Source: Flagellimonas taeanensis (GTDB taxonomy: Bacteria > Bacteroidota > Bacteroidia > Flavobacteriales > Flavobacteriaceae). From it: a stretch of DNA of 64,000 nt. Of the stretch, positions 1 to 7,981 are shown piece after piece. How positions within the stretch are numbered: the first letter of the stretch is position 1; each line of letters begins with the position of its first letter. The translations under genes and the position numbers were made by a program. The stretch spans positions 1 to 64,000 of the forward strand of contig NZ_QXFO01000009.1 of NCBI RefSeq assembly GCF_003584105.1, written 5' to 3'. A model generated the notes under the pieces. The model searched no databases and was not told the DNA's origin. It worked only from the letters and a program-made list of their open reading frames with translations.

Positions 1-776
1 GGGCAGTCCGCACTCTTGCCCGTCAACGCCCTTTTCCATGTGCCGTCCGTCCCAAAGTCGCCGAACCTGCCCTCGCCCACTTCCACGAAGGGCTCTCGCC
101 CTCCCGAACCCCCGCCATTGTCCGGGGCATAGGTGTTCCAATATTGGTAGTCGCTCCCCGGGTCGTGGTCCGTGCCCCCGTTGGAGCTCCCGCCACTGTT
201 GTTTCCCCCGCTGCCACCGTTCCCGTTCCCGTCAGCGATCGCCTCGTAGCAGGGCTCGGGGGTGCCGCCCGTCCTGCCCTCCTGCATGTTCTGCAGGCCA
301 AAGGTCTCCAGATTGTACAGACCAATCTTTCCCCTGAACGGCTTTTCCTGTCTTGGCCCTGCCGCGTACTCGGGCCAGTAGTCCTCGTCCACTTCGTAGC
401 GTAGCACAAAGGGCTCGTTCTGCACCCCATCGTGGGTCTGTTTGCCCACCACGTTGTAGAACACGTTGTGGGGCGTTCCGGGCACGTACATCCTCAGGGA
501 GTAGGTCCTGTTCCCCACGGAGTCCGTCACGGCCAGTACACGGCTGCCGTCCAGCACAATGTCCCCACCTTCGCTTTTGGAGGCCCATCCCATTTTGGAG
601 CCCCGCTTTTCTATGGCCCCAACAAGTTGGGGCAGTTCGTCAATGGTCAGGGATTCTAGCCTGACGTTCCTGTCGTCCGTTTCCTGGTTTGGTTCCGGAT
701 AGGTGGCTTCCTGTTTTTCACAGGCCATGAGCAGGGCCAGTAGCATTACCGGTAGTAGGTTTTTCAATGGTTTCAT
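1..776 (-). CDS. Lipoprotein with Gly/Asn-rich linker, 3' end outside window
   Basis: An open frame runs from an ATG at 776 to the left edge without a stop (at least 258 codons). The N-terminus is a lipoprotein signal, with a hydrophobic stretch and lipobox LMAC (Cys 19), so the protein is probably anchored in the outer membrane. Residues 25-165 look like a globular domain. They are followed by a Gly/Asn/Ser-rich, low-complexity linker (about 185-210), after which the sequence continues as a new domain that is cut off. The DNA here is clearly richer in GC than the neighbouring genes. I do not recognise the family. A lipoprotein head, Gly-rich hinge and distal domain is a design seen in surface-displayed Bacteroidetes proteins; applying it here is inference. 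A 25-bp palindrome lies 65-90 bp upstream. Confidence 0.75.
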   Translation of the reverse strand, partial: MKPLKNLLPVMLLALLMACEKQEATYPEPNQETDDRNVRLESLTIDELPQLVGAIEKRGSKMGWASKSEGGDIVLDGSRVLAVTDSVGNRTYSLRMYVPGTPHNVFYNVVGKQTHDGVQNEPFVLRYEVDEDYWPEYAAGPRQEKPFRGKIGLYNLETFGLQNMQEGRTGGTPEPCYEAIADGNGNGGSGGNNSGGSSNGGTDHDPGSDYQYWNTYAPDNGGGSGGREPFVEVGEGRFGDFGTDGTWKRALTGKSADC

Positions 777-840
777 ACTTGTCAAGTTTTAAATTGATAA
801 TAAGATTTGGGGGAATCTTTAAAATACGACGCAACATGGT

Positions 841-865
841 GTATATGAACATTGTGCTCATATAC
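841..865. promoter_or_regulatory. 25-bp perfect inverted repeat upstream of the lipoprotein gene
   Basis: The arms GTATATGA and TCATATAC match perfectly over 8 bp and are separated by 9 bp. The repeat lies in the 439-bp space between the purF-type gene and the leftward lipoprotein gene (ATG at 776). It could be an operator for a dimeric regulator or an RNA hairpin in the leader. I see no T-run after it, so a terminator is unlikely. Confidence 0.5.
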
Positions 866-1038
866 GGTTTTGCTGCACTGTACAAGTATGGGGGTTGTGT
901 GTTGGCCCAAGATAACAACTTTGACCTATAATCTGCATTGGACAAAAACCTTAAAAAAACCGGGGTTTTTCCGCAATGTTATAGTGAAAATTGAATTGGA
1001 ATAGGAGGAAACAGAACTGATTGGGAAGGGTAGAAAAT

Positions 1039-1068
1039 AAAAAAGGTGGAAGAAATTCCACCTTTTTT
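1039..1068 (-). terminator. Rho-independent terminator, symmetric
   Basis: The stem AAGGTGGAA / TTCCACCTT has a short loop, with A-rich sequence on one side and a T-run on the other, so it could act in both directions. It lies 148 bp downstream of the leftward purF-type gene and probably ends that transcript. The rest of 777-1215 holds the palindrome at 841-865 and no convincing gene. Confidence 0.75.
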
Positions 1069-1215
1069 GCCCCAAATCTTACCATGAACTTAACCTACTT
1101 ATGCTATGGCAATACTAAAGTAGGATTGTGTCCTGCCCATTGTATAAAAAGCCGCTAATCTACTCGTTTCATCGATGAAATGCACACTCTTATATGGGCC
1201 GATGGATATATAGAA

Positions 1216-3114
1216 TCAATAAGCCCTTTCGTTCTTCCCTTCAAAGAAGTTGATGAAGGCCCGGTTCACTACGCGGTTACCGCCAGGAGTGGGATAATCC
1301 CCCGTGAAATACCAGTCACCCAAATTTTTGGGGCAGGCCTCGTGCAGACTTTCCACGGTCTGGTATATGATGTCCACTTCTGCCTTTATGCCTTCAGGGC
1401 TCAATATCTCGGCAATCTTTTTGGAGATCTGCTCCGGTGTGAACGGTTCATAGAACTCTTTCACATAGTTGACAACGTCCTTGTCCTTGGATTTCAACTG
1501 CGTAAGGCATTTTTCGTAGATCTCCTTGATCTTGTGTGTGGTCCCTTGCTCTTCGTGCAGGGCCTGGGCGGCCTTAAAGGCCACAAAGTCCTCCAACTTG
1601 GCCATGTCGATACCGTAGCAATCCGGATAACGGATCTGCGGTGCGGAGGAGACCACGATGATTTTCTTGGGTGAGAGCCTATCCAATATTTTTAGGATAC
1701 TTCTTTTTAAGGTGGTCCCTCTTACGATACTGTCATCTATGATGACAAGGTTGTCGGTCTCCTTCACAGAGCCGTACGAAATATCATAAACGTGGGTCAC
1801 CAGATCGTCACGGTTGCTATCTTGGGTGATAAAGGTGCGCAGCTTGGCATCTTTTATGGCCACTTTCTCGATCCGTGGCCGTACATCCAAGATTTCATGG
1901 AGCTGTTCCCCGGTTATATTGGGCCCCAAGGCCAAAATCTGTTCCTCTTTCTTTTTGTTGAGATAGCTCTGGGCCTCTTTTACCATACCAAAAAAGGAAG
2001 TCTCGGCGGTATTGGGGATATAGGAGAACACCGTGTTGGCCAGATCATCATTTATCGACTTCAAGATCTGCGGGAAGACCAATTTTCCGAGCATTTTCCG
2101 TTCCTGATAGATTTCCTTGTCGCTACCACGGGAAAAATAGATGCGCTCAAAGGAGCAGGCCTTGCGCTCCAAGGGCTCCAAAATCTCCTTGATGGATACG
2201 GAGCCGTTTTTCTTTACAATGATGGCGTGCCCTGGATCCAATTCCATGACATCTTCAAATTTTACATTGAAAACGGTTTGGATCACGGGCCGTTCCGAAG
2301 CGACCACTACCACTTCGTCGTCCTTATAATAATAGGCGGGTCGGATTCCCGCAGGGTCACGGACCACAAAACCATCTCCATGGCCCAAAAGACCACCCAT
2401 GGTATAGCCACCGTCCCAGTTTTTGGATGCTTTTTTCAATATTTTGGCCACGTTCAGGCGTTCTGCGATCAAAGGGGAGGCCTCCCTTTTGTTGTATCCT
2501 TCCTTTTTGATCTGTTTGTAGAGTTTGGCCACGGCATCGTCCAAAAAGTGCCCGATCTTTTCCATAACGGTCACGGTATCGGCCATTTCCTTGGGGTGCT
2601 GACCCAATTCCACCAGATTGCCAAAAAGCTCGTCAACATTGGTGAGGTTAAAGTTGCCCGCTACGATAAGGTTACGGTGCATCCAGTTGTTCTGCCTCAA
2701 AAACGGGTGAACGCTCTCTATGCTGTTTTTGCCAAATGTGCCATAGCGCACGTGCCCCATCAAAAGCTCACCGATGTAGGGAATGTTCTTTTTCTGCCAG
2801 GCAACATCATCATCGTGTCCCGGATTTTCGGCAAGGGTGGTATTTATGCGCGAATTGATCTGATCAAAAATATCCTGAATGGGCTGCTGTTGGGCAGATC
2901 GCACCCGGCTCATGTAACGCTCTCCCGGTTTCATGTCCAGCTTTATGCTCGCAAACCCGGCACCGTCCTGTCCGCGGTTGTGCTGCTTTTCCATCATCAG
3001 GTACATTTTGTTCACTCCATAGAAAGCCGTACCGTACTTCTCCTTGTAGTATTCCAGGGGTTTAAGCAAACGGATCAGTGATATTCCGCATTCGTGCTTA
3101 ATGGCATCACTCAT
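1216..3114 (-). CDS. purF: Amidophosphoribosyltransferase (PurF-type), long form
   Basis: This is a class II glutamine amidotransferase fused to a PRPP-dependent phosphoribosyltransferase; family members make 5-phosphoribosylamine in the first step of purine synthesis. Cys9 follows a short leader that would be cleaved to expose it as the nucleophile. NRGQDGAG and MGHVRYGTFG are glutaminase motifs. The PRPP loop IIDDSIVRGTT sits near residue 460. At 632 aa it is more than 100 residues longer than typical PurF (about 470-505), with extra sequence in the phosphoribosyltransferase half. It follows the PfkB kinase gene on the same strand, but a terminator-like hairpin lies just before its start. 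Whether it is the only PurF of the cell or a paralogue cannot be told from this window. Confidence 0.9.
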   Translation of the reverse strand: MSDAIKHECGISLIRLLKPLEYYKEKYGTAFYGVNKMYLMMEKQHNRGQDGAGFASIKLDMKPGERYMSRVRSAQQQPIQDIFDQINSRINTTLAENPGHDDDVAWQKKNIPYIGELLMGHVRYGTFGKNSIESVHPFLRQNNWMHRNLIVAGNFNLTNVDELFGNLVELGQHPKEMADTVTVMEKIGHFLDDAVAKLYKQIKKEGYNKREASPLIAERLNVAKILKKASKNWDGGYTMGGLLGHGDGFVVRDPAGIRPAYYYKDDEVVVVASERPVIQTVFNVKFEDVMELDPGHAIIVKKNGSVSIKEILEPLERKACSFERIYFSRGSDKEIYQERKMLGKLVFPQILKSINDDLANTVFSYIPNTAETSFFGMVKEAQSYLNKKKEEQILALGPNITGEQLHEILDVRPRIEKVAIKDAKLRTFITQDSNRDDLVTHVYDISYGSVKETDNLVIIDDSIVRGTTLKRSILKILDRLSPKKIIVVSSAPQIRYPDCYGIDMAKLEDFVAFKAAQALHEEQGTTHKIKEIYEKCLTQLKSKDKDVVNYVKEFYEPFTPEQISKKIAEILSPEGIKAEVDIIYQTVESLHEACPKNLGDWYFTGDYPTPGGNRVVNRAFINFFEGKNERAY

Positions 3115-3125
3115 AACAAACCAAA

Positions 3126-3152
3126 TAAAAAAAGCCCCGAAAATTTCAGGGC
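3126..3152 (-). terminator. Terminator or attenuator between the PfkB gene and purF
   Basis: Read on the minus strand, GCCCTGAAATTTTCGGGGC folds into a stem and is followed by a run of eight T. The T-run ends about 12 bp before the purF ATG and the stem starts 7 bp after the PfkB stop. It either ends PfkB transcription or attenuates entry into purF. Confidence 0.65.
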
Positions 3153-3158
3153 GGGTAT

Positions 3159-4085
3159 TTATGTTAATTCAATATTGAACTGTGTCAATTCCTTAAACTG
3201 TATCAAACGGGCCTCCACCTCATGCTTTTTCAGTTCCACCATGCGTTCGGTGCCAAAACGCTCCACACAAAAGGAAGCCAAATTGGAACCGTGTATGATG
3301 GCATTTTTCATGCTCTCGAACGAAATGTTCCTGGTCATGGTGAGATAGCCCGCAAAACCACCGGCAAAGGTGTCCCCTGCACCTGTCGGATCAAAAACCT
3401 CTTCCAAAGGAAGAGCGGGCGCAAAGAAAATATTGTTTTCGTGGAACAAAAGTGCTCCATGTTCCCCTTTTTTGATGACCACATACTTGGGCCCCATCTC
3501 CTGGATCTTGGCAGCGGCCTTCACCAAGGAATATTCCTTGGTCATTTGTCGGGCCTCTTCGTCATTTATGGTGATGACATCTATCTTCCCGATAACGTCC
3601 ATAAGCTCGTCCCAGGTATGGTTCATCCAAAAGTTCATGGTGTCCAGTATGATGAGCTTTGGTCGTTCTTCCATTTGATTAATTACACTCATTTGGATAT
3701 TGGGATGCAGATTTCCCAACATGACCACGTCCGCATCGGCAAAACCATCGGGGACAATAGGGTTGAAGTCGGCCAAGGTGTTGAGCTCCGTTGCCAAAGT
3801 ATCCCTTGAGTTGAGATCATTATGGTATTTGCCCTGCCAAAAGAACGTCTTGCCCCCTTTTACCACCTCGACACCGGAAAGGTCAATGTCCCTATCCTTC
3901 AAAATGTCCATATATGCTTTGGGAAAATCTTCACCCACCACGGAGACGATGGCAGACCTTAGCTTGAACTGGGTCGCGGCCAGGCCAATGAACGTTGCGG
4001 CGCCTCCCAAGATCTTGCCTGTTTTTCCAAATGGGGTCTCAATGGCATCAAAGGCCATGCTTCCCACGATCAGCAATTTGCCCAT
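3159..4085 (-). CDS. PfkB-family carbohydrate/nucleoside kinase
   Basis: This is a ribokinase-fold ATP-dependent kinase of 308 aa, normal length for the family. The N-terminal part has the family GG motif (KILGGAATF, about 24-32). The C-terminal signature DPTGAGDTFAGG (232-243) includes Asp238, the expected catalytic base, and the anion hole. The substrate cannot be read from sequence; sugar or nucleoside are both possible. Its place between purN/rnhA and a purF-type gene hints at nucleotide metabolism, which is inference. It appears to have its own promoter box upstream. Confidence 0.88.
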   Translation of the reverse strand: MGKLLIVGSMAFDAIETPFGKTGKILGGAATFIGLAATQFKLRSAIVSVVGEDFPKAYMDILKDRDIDLSGVEVVKGGKTFFWQGKYHNDLNSRDTLATELNTLADFNPIVPDGFADADVVMLGNLHPNIQMSVINQMEERPKLIILDTMNFWMNHTWDELMDVIGKIDVITINDEEARQMTKEYSLVKAAAKIQEMGPKYVVIKKGEHGALLFHENNIFFAPALPLEEVFDPTGAGDTFAGGFAGYLTMTRNISFESMKNAIIHGSNLASFCVERFGTERMVELKKHEVEARLIQFKELTQFNIELT

Positions 4086-4101
4086 TCGTTAAAATTTGGT
4101 G

Positions 4102-4109
4102 CAAATATA
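4102..4109 (-). promoter_or_regulatory. TAnnTTTG -7 box for the PfkB gene
   Basis: The minus strand reads TATATTTG, a perfect match to the Bacteroidetes -7 element, 16 bp before the ATG at 4085. I find no TTTG at the right distance for a -33 element, so the call rests on one element. Confidence 0.4.
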
Positions 4110-4180
4110 CGGTTTAGCAATGCATTTGGTACTATGCTCGCTCCAATTGTCAAAATTTTGGAAAATGGGCCGCGGCACGA

Positions 4181-4813
4181 TTATTTTCTGCCAAAATCTG
4201 CGGGGATTTCACCCCATGCCTTGGTCTCCCATTTCACGATGGGGGTGGTGTACCTGTTCTTTTTCAACCAGTCCTCGGCCCTTTGGATAAGCTCAAAAAG
4301 GTTTTCGTTTTTGGCGGTCTTGTCCAGTTTGGTGCCACATTTGCCCTTTCGGACCCAACCGATGGCAATCCTGGAATCGGAATACAAGATCCGATCGCTT
4401 TTTTTCTGCTTTAAAAAAGCAAGACCGTGCACCAATGCCAAGAACTCGCCCACATTGCTGGTCCCTTGCTCAAAAGGCCCTTGGTGGAACAGTACTTTTT
4501 TGGTCTTGGTGTCCACGCCCCGGTATTCCATTTTGCCCGGATTGCCACTGGAAGCTGCATCCACTGCGATGGAGTTATAGTTGGGGTCACCTATTTTGAG
4601 CAGCTCTTGTTGCGAAAGTTCCGATTTGCCTTTTGTGGTGCCCTTGTAATCCGAGTAGTTGCCATTATAGGCCTTTTTGGCTTCGGCGAAGGTGGGAAAC
4701 GATTTGTATTGGGCGCCCTTGAACCCCTCGATCTGTGCCTTGCAATCGGCCCAAGACTCAAAAATGCCAGGGTGCTTGCCTTTCCAGACCACATAAAACT
4801 TCTTTTTTGCCAT
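4181..4813 (-). CDS. rnhA: Ribonuclease HI with N-terminal viroplasmin-type domain
   Basis: RNase H cleaves the RNA strand of RNA:DNA hybrids in replication and R-loop removal. Residues 1-50 match the viroplasmin/hybrid-binding domain known from eukaryotic RNase H1 (FYVVWKGKHPGIF). The RNase H fold follows from about residue 80. The acidic metal site is complete: Asp85 (AVDAASSGNPG), Glu123 (NVGEFLAL), Asp146 (LYSDSRIA) and a C-terminal Asp (IPADFGRK). The 210-aa length fits the two-domain form. The start ATG overlaps the purN stop by one base (TAATG), so the two are translationally coupled. Confidence 0.93.
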   Translation of the reverse strand: MAKKKFYVVWKGKHPGIFESWADCKAQIEGFKGAQYKSFPTFAEAKKAYNGNYSDYKGTTKGKSELSQQELLKIGDPNYNSIAVDAASSGNPGKMEYRGVDTKTKKVLFHQGPFEQGTSNVGEFLALVHGLAFLKQKKSDRILYSDSRIAIGWVRKGKCGTKLDKTAKNENLFELIQRAEDWLKKNRYTTPIVKWETKAWGEIPADFGRK

Positions 4814-5376
4814 TATAAAAGGAGTTTTTCTATCTCTTTTGGAAAATGCTCATATTCCAATTGGTGCACTTTTTGTGCAATGCTATCGGGGTTGTCGGAA
4901 GGTTCCACGGCAGTTTTTGCCTGGAAGATGATCGCGCCTTCGTCATAATGTTCATTTACATAATGTATGGTAATGCCCGTTTCCGTCTCCCCCTGTTCCT
5001 TTACCGCTTGGTGCACCTTTTCCCCATACATGCCCTTTCCCCCATATTTGGGCAATAGTGCAGGGTGTATGTTGATGATTTGATTGGGATAGGCATCTAT
5101 GATATTTTGGGGAATCTTCCAAAGGAAGCCGGCAAGAACGATAAGGTCAGCACCAAGCCCTTTGAGCAACCGGACCACCGCATCCGATGCCGTAAAAGCG
5201 GGCCTGTTGAAGTAAAAAGCTGGGACCTGTAGTCTATCGCAGCGTTCCAGTACCTTTGCGGAGCTCTTGTTGGTGAGTACCGCAACGACCTCAACCTGTG
5301 GATTTTCCTTGAAATGGACAATGATATTCTCTGCATTTGAGCCACTGCCCGATGCCAAGATAACAATTCGTTTCAT
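4813..5376 (-). CDS. purN: Phosphoribosylglycinamide formyltransferase (GART)
   Basis: This enzyme transfers the formyl group of 10-formyltetrahydrofolate to GAR in step 3 of purine synthesis. The 187-aa length is normal. The phosphate-binding loop GSGSNAENI lies at 10-18. The catalytic triad is visible as Asn102 and His104 (INIHPALLP) and Asp145 (YDEGAIIF). It is the first gene of the leftward purN-rnhA unit and is divergent from acpP across a 160-bp spacer. Confidence 0.95.
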   Translation of the reverse strand: MKRIVILASGSGSNAENIIVHFKENPQVEVVAVLTNKSSAKVLERCDRLQVPAFYFNRPAFTASDAVVRLLKGLGADLIVLAGFLWKIPQNIIDAYPNQIINIHPALLPKYGGKGMYGEKVHQAVKEQGETETGITIHYVNEHYDEGAIIFQAKTAVEPSDNPDSIAQKVHQLEYEHFPKEIEKLLL

Positions 5377-5496
5377 GGGTTAGGAATTGACGTGATTTTG
5401 GATTAACTTCAGGCGGCTAAAGTAATGTACTGAGCCTTAAGATGTTTAATTTGGACACAATTTATCGACAAATAGTGTATTTAATCCAAAGTTTTA

Positions 5497-5504
5497 TATT
5501 TTTG
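5497..5504 (+). promoter_or_regulatory. Likely -7 box of the acpP promoter
   Basis: TATTTTTG matches TAnnTTTG and lies 32 bp before the acpP ATG. The surrounding DNA is AT-rich. A -33 element at the standard distance is not obvious. Confidence 0.45.
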
Positions 5505-5536
5505 CCAACGATTAAATTTTTAAAACCACAATAATT

Positions 5537-5770
5537 ATGTCAGACATTGCATCAAGAGTAAAGGCTATTATCGTTGATAAACTGGGTGTTGATGAGAATG
5601 AGGTTGTAGCTGAGGCTAGCTTTACCAACGATCTAGGTGCGGATTCCTTGGACACTGTTGAACTTATCATGGAGTTTGAGAAAGAATTTGATATCCAAAT
5701 ACCAGATGACCAAGCAGAAAACATTGCCACTGTTGGTCAGGCCATTAGCTATATAGAAGAAGCTAAATAA
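5537..5770 (+). CDS. acpP: Acyl carrier protein
   Basis: This 77-residue acidic four-helix protein carries growing acyl chains in type II fatty acid synthesis. The phosphopantetheine site is Ser37 in [10 protein letters not shown]. Length and sequence are typical of AcpP. fabF follows 101 bp downstream on the same strand, the usual bacterial order, but a strong terminator hairpin sits between them. This would let ACP mRNA greatly exceed fabF mRNA. Confidence 0.97.
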   Translation: MSDIASRVKAIIVDKLGVDENEVVAEASFTNDLGADSLDTVELIMEFEKEFDIQIPDDQAENIATVGQAISYIEEAK

Positions 5771-5796
5771 TTTTATGATATATCGCTAAAGATTTT

Positions 5797-5838
5797 AAAT
5801 TATCCATGTGGTGATTATCGCATGGATAATTTTTTTTA
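5797..5838 (+). terminator. Terminator between acpP and fabF
   Basis: The stem AATTATCCATG / CATGGATAATT (11 bp) has a 12-nt loop and is followed directly by seven or more T. This is a classic intrinsic terminator about 30 bp after the acpP stop and 35 bp before the fabF ATG. Partial read-through would still supply fabF. Confidence 0.85.
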
Positions 5839-5871
5839 TAATTTAGGTCTAAAGGGTAAAAAAATAGTTCA

Positions 5872-7122
5872 ATGCAGTTAAAGCGAGTTGTGGTTACCGG
5901 AATGGGGGCGCTTACTCCAATTGGCAACAATCTGGAAGCCTATTGGGAAGGACTACGGACCGGCAAAAGCGGTTCTGCACCCATCACATATTTCGATACC
6001 GAGAAGTTCAAGACAAAATTTGCCTGTGAGCTGAAAGGGTACAACCCCGAAGATTATTTTGATCGCAAGGAGGCGAGAAAACTGGACAGGTTCGCACAGT
6101 ATGCCCTTGTCTCTTCAGATGAGGCCATTGCAGACTCTGGGATTGACCTCAATGTTGTGGATAAATTCAGGGTCGGTGTTGTCTGGGGAGCCGGAATCGG
6201 CGGATTGGAAACCTTCCAAAACGAGGTGATCGGATTTGCCGAGGGAGACGGGACACCTCGTTTCAACCCCTTCTTCATCCCAAAAATGATTGCGGACATC
6301 GCACCAGGGAACATTTCCATCAAGCATGGGTTCATGGGACCAAACTATACCACCGTTTCGGCCTGTGCATCAGCAGCCAACGCCATGATAGATGCGCTCA
6401 ATTATATCCGTTTGGGCCATTGCGACGTCATCGTGACCGGAGGAAGTGAGGCCGCCGTTACCATGGCGGGTATGGGGGGATTCAATGCCATGCATGCCCT
6501 TTCCACACGGAACGAAAGCCCTGAAACGGCATCCAGACCTTTTGATGCCACACGTGACGGGTTTGTTCTTGGAGAAGGTGCAGGTGCATTGATTCTGGAA
6601 GAATACGAACACGCCAAGGCAAGAGGGGCGAAGATCTATGCCGAAGTACTCGGCGGAGGCCTTTCCAGTGATGCCTATCATATGACAGCACCACATCCAG
6701 AAGGAATAGGGGTGGTCAAAGTGATGGAAAACTGTCTGCAGAATGCAGGTCTGAAACCTGAGGATGTAGATGCTATCAATACGCACGGAACATCTACCCC
6801 ATTGGGCGATGTGGCCGAGCTCAAGGCCATTTCCAAAGTTTTTGGGGAACATGCACCTAAGATCAACATCAATTCCACCAAATCCATGACCGGACACTTG
6901 CTCGGTGCAGCAGGGGCCATTGAGGCCATTGCCTCCATTTTGGCCATGGAACACGGGATGGTGCCACCGACCATCAACCATAGTGTGGTGGACGATCAGA
7001 TAGACCCTTCGCTCAACCTGACACTGAACCAGGCGCAGAAGAGAGAAGTAAACGTGGCCATGAGCAATACGTTTGGCTTTGGCGGGCACAATGCGTGTCT
7101 CGTATTCAAAAAATTGGGGTAG
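5872..7122 (+). CDS. fabF: Beta-ketoacyl-ACP synthase II
   Basis: The enzyme condenses malonyl-ACP with acyl-ACP in fatty acid elongation. It is 416 aa, standard for FabF. The catalytic set is complete: Cys165 (VSACASAAN), His304 (NTHGTSTPLGD), Lys336 and His341 (KSMTGHLLGAAG). The ORF begins MQLKRVVVTGMGALTPIG, the normal FabF N-terminus. rnc follows after 9 bp, so fabF and rnc are probably co-transcribed. Confidence 0.97.
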   Translation: MQLKRVVVTGMGALTPIGNNLEAYWEGLRTGKSGSAPITYFDTEKFKTKFACELKGYNPEDYFDRKEARKLDRFAQYALVSSDEAIADSGIDLNVVDKFRVGVVWGAGIGGLETFQNEVIGFAEGDGTPRFNPFFIPKMIADIAPGNISIKHGFMGPNYTTVSACASAANAMIDALNYIRLGHCDVIVTGGSEAAVTMAGMGGFNAMHALSTRNESPETASRPFDATRDGFVLGEGAGALILEEYEHAKARGAKIYAEVLGGGLSSDAYHMTAPHPEGIGVVKVMENCLQNAGLKPEDVDAINTHGTSTPLGDVAELKAISKVFGEHAPKININSTKSMTGHLLGAAGAIEAIASILAMEHGMVPPTINHSVVDDQIDPSLNLTLNQAQKREVNVAMSNTFGFGGHNACLVFKKLG

Positions 7123-7131
7123 TTTTATAAC

Positions 7132-7869
7132 ATGAAATTCACCTCCAAAATATTCAATTCCCATCCTAGCTCGGATGGGGATTTTTTTTTGGGAATGAAA
7201 AAGATTCTAGGGTTTAAGCCCAAGAACCTAGAAATCTACAAAAAGGCATTTCTTCACCGTTCCGTCAACAAAAAAGACGCCGACGGAAACCCAATGAACT
7301 ATGAACGCTTGGAGTTTTTGGGGGATTCCATGTTGGGCACCATCATATCAAAACACCTCTACAATGAGGTGCCCGAAGGGGACGAGGGTTACCTCACCAA
7401 AATGCGCTCCAAGGTGGTGAGCCGCAAACATCTGAACGAACTGGGAAAAGATTTGGGACTTTTACGTTTTGTGGAGAGCAGGATACCCAAGACCCATTTT
7501 GGGGAGAACATCCATGGCAACGTGTTCGAGGCGCTCATCGGGGCCATTTATCTGGACAGGGGCTACGCCTATTGTGAAAAGTTCATCAATGAAAGGGTCA
7601 TAGAACCTTATGTGGACATCGAACAACTGGAAGGTAAGGTCATCAGTTACAAGAGTTTGGTGATCGAGTGGTGTCAAAAACAAAAGACCCCTTTCAGTTA
7701 TAATGTCTATGAGGACACGGGCAATGACGAGCTGAAACATTTTGCGGTAAAACTGACAATCGGAGGCCGGATTTTGGCCAAGGCAAGGGCCACATCCAAA
7801 AAGAAAGCCGAGGAAAAAGCATCGAAGCGAGCCTATTTTGCCCTACAGAACAGAATGGAGAACCAATGA
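7132..7869 (+). CDS. rnc: Ribonuclease III
   Basis: This double-strand-specific endoribonuclease acts in rRNA maturation and mRNA turnover. The RNase III domain occupies about 20-155, with the signature ERLEFLGDS (Glu61 and Asp65 are metal ligands). The second metal motif reads GNVFEALIGA: Glu133 is present, but the position usually held by Asp (E. coli Asp114) is Asn130. A dsRNA-binding domain covers about 165-240. At 245 aa it is slightly long because of a leader ending DGDFFLG. It sits 9 bp after fabF. Confidence 0.95.
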   Translation: MKFTSKIFNSHPSSDGDFFLGMKKILGFKPKNLEIYKKAFLHRSVNKKDADGNPMNYERLEFLGDSMLGTIISKHLYNEVPEGDEGYLTKMRSKVVSRKHLNELGKDLGLLRFVESRIPKTHFGENIHGNVFEALIGAIYLDRGYAYCEKFINERVIEPYVDIEQLEGKVISYKSLVIEWCQKQKTPFSYNVYEDTGNDELKHFAVKLTIGGRILAKARATSKKKAEEKASKRAYFALQNRMENQ

Positions 7870-7981
7870 CATTAAATAAAGGTAAACTCAATCGTTTTCG
7901 AAGGGTTTAACAAGTGTATTGTTTTGTATTGACTAGGCATTCAATTGGATTAAGAGTATATTTACAGTTCGTGTTAAGGGC

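Noticed and set aside
38..404. Overlapping Pro/Arg-rich frames on both strands at the left edge
   Set aside because: They are shadows of the GC-rich lipoprotein frame, which carries a lipoprotein signal and stays open across the region.
718..945. Minus-strand frame of 75 codons upstream of the first lipoprotein
   Set aside because: It overlaps the lipoprotein start and the palindrome, has no recognisable sequence, and the lipobox frame is much better supported.
1792..3081. Long plus-strand open frame (429 codons)
   Set aside because: It is fully antisense to the purF-type gene, whose motifs are clear; the frame is a by-product of codon bias.
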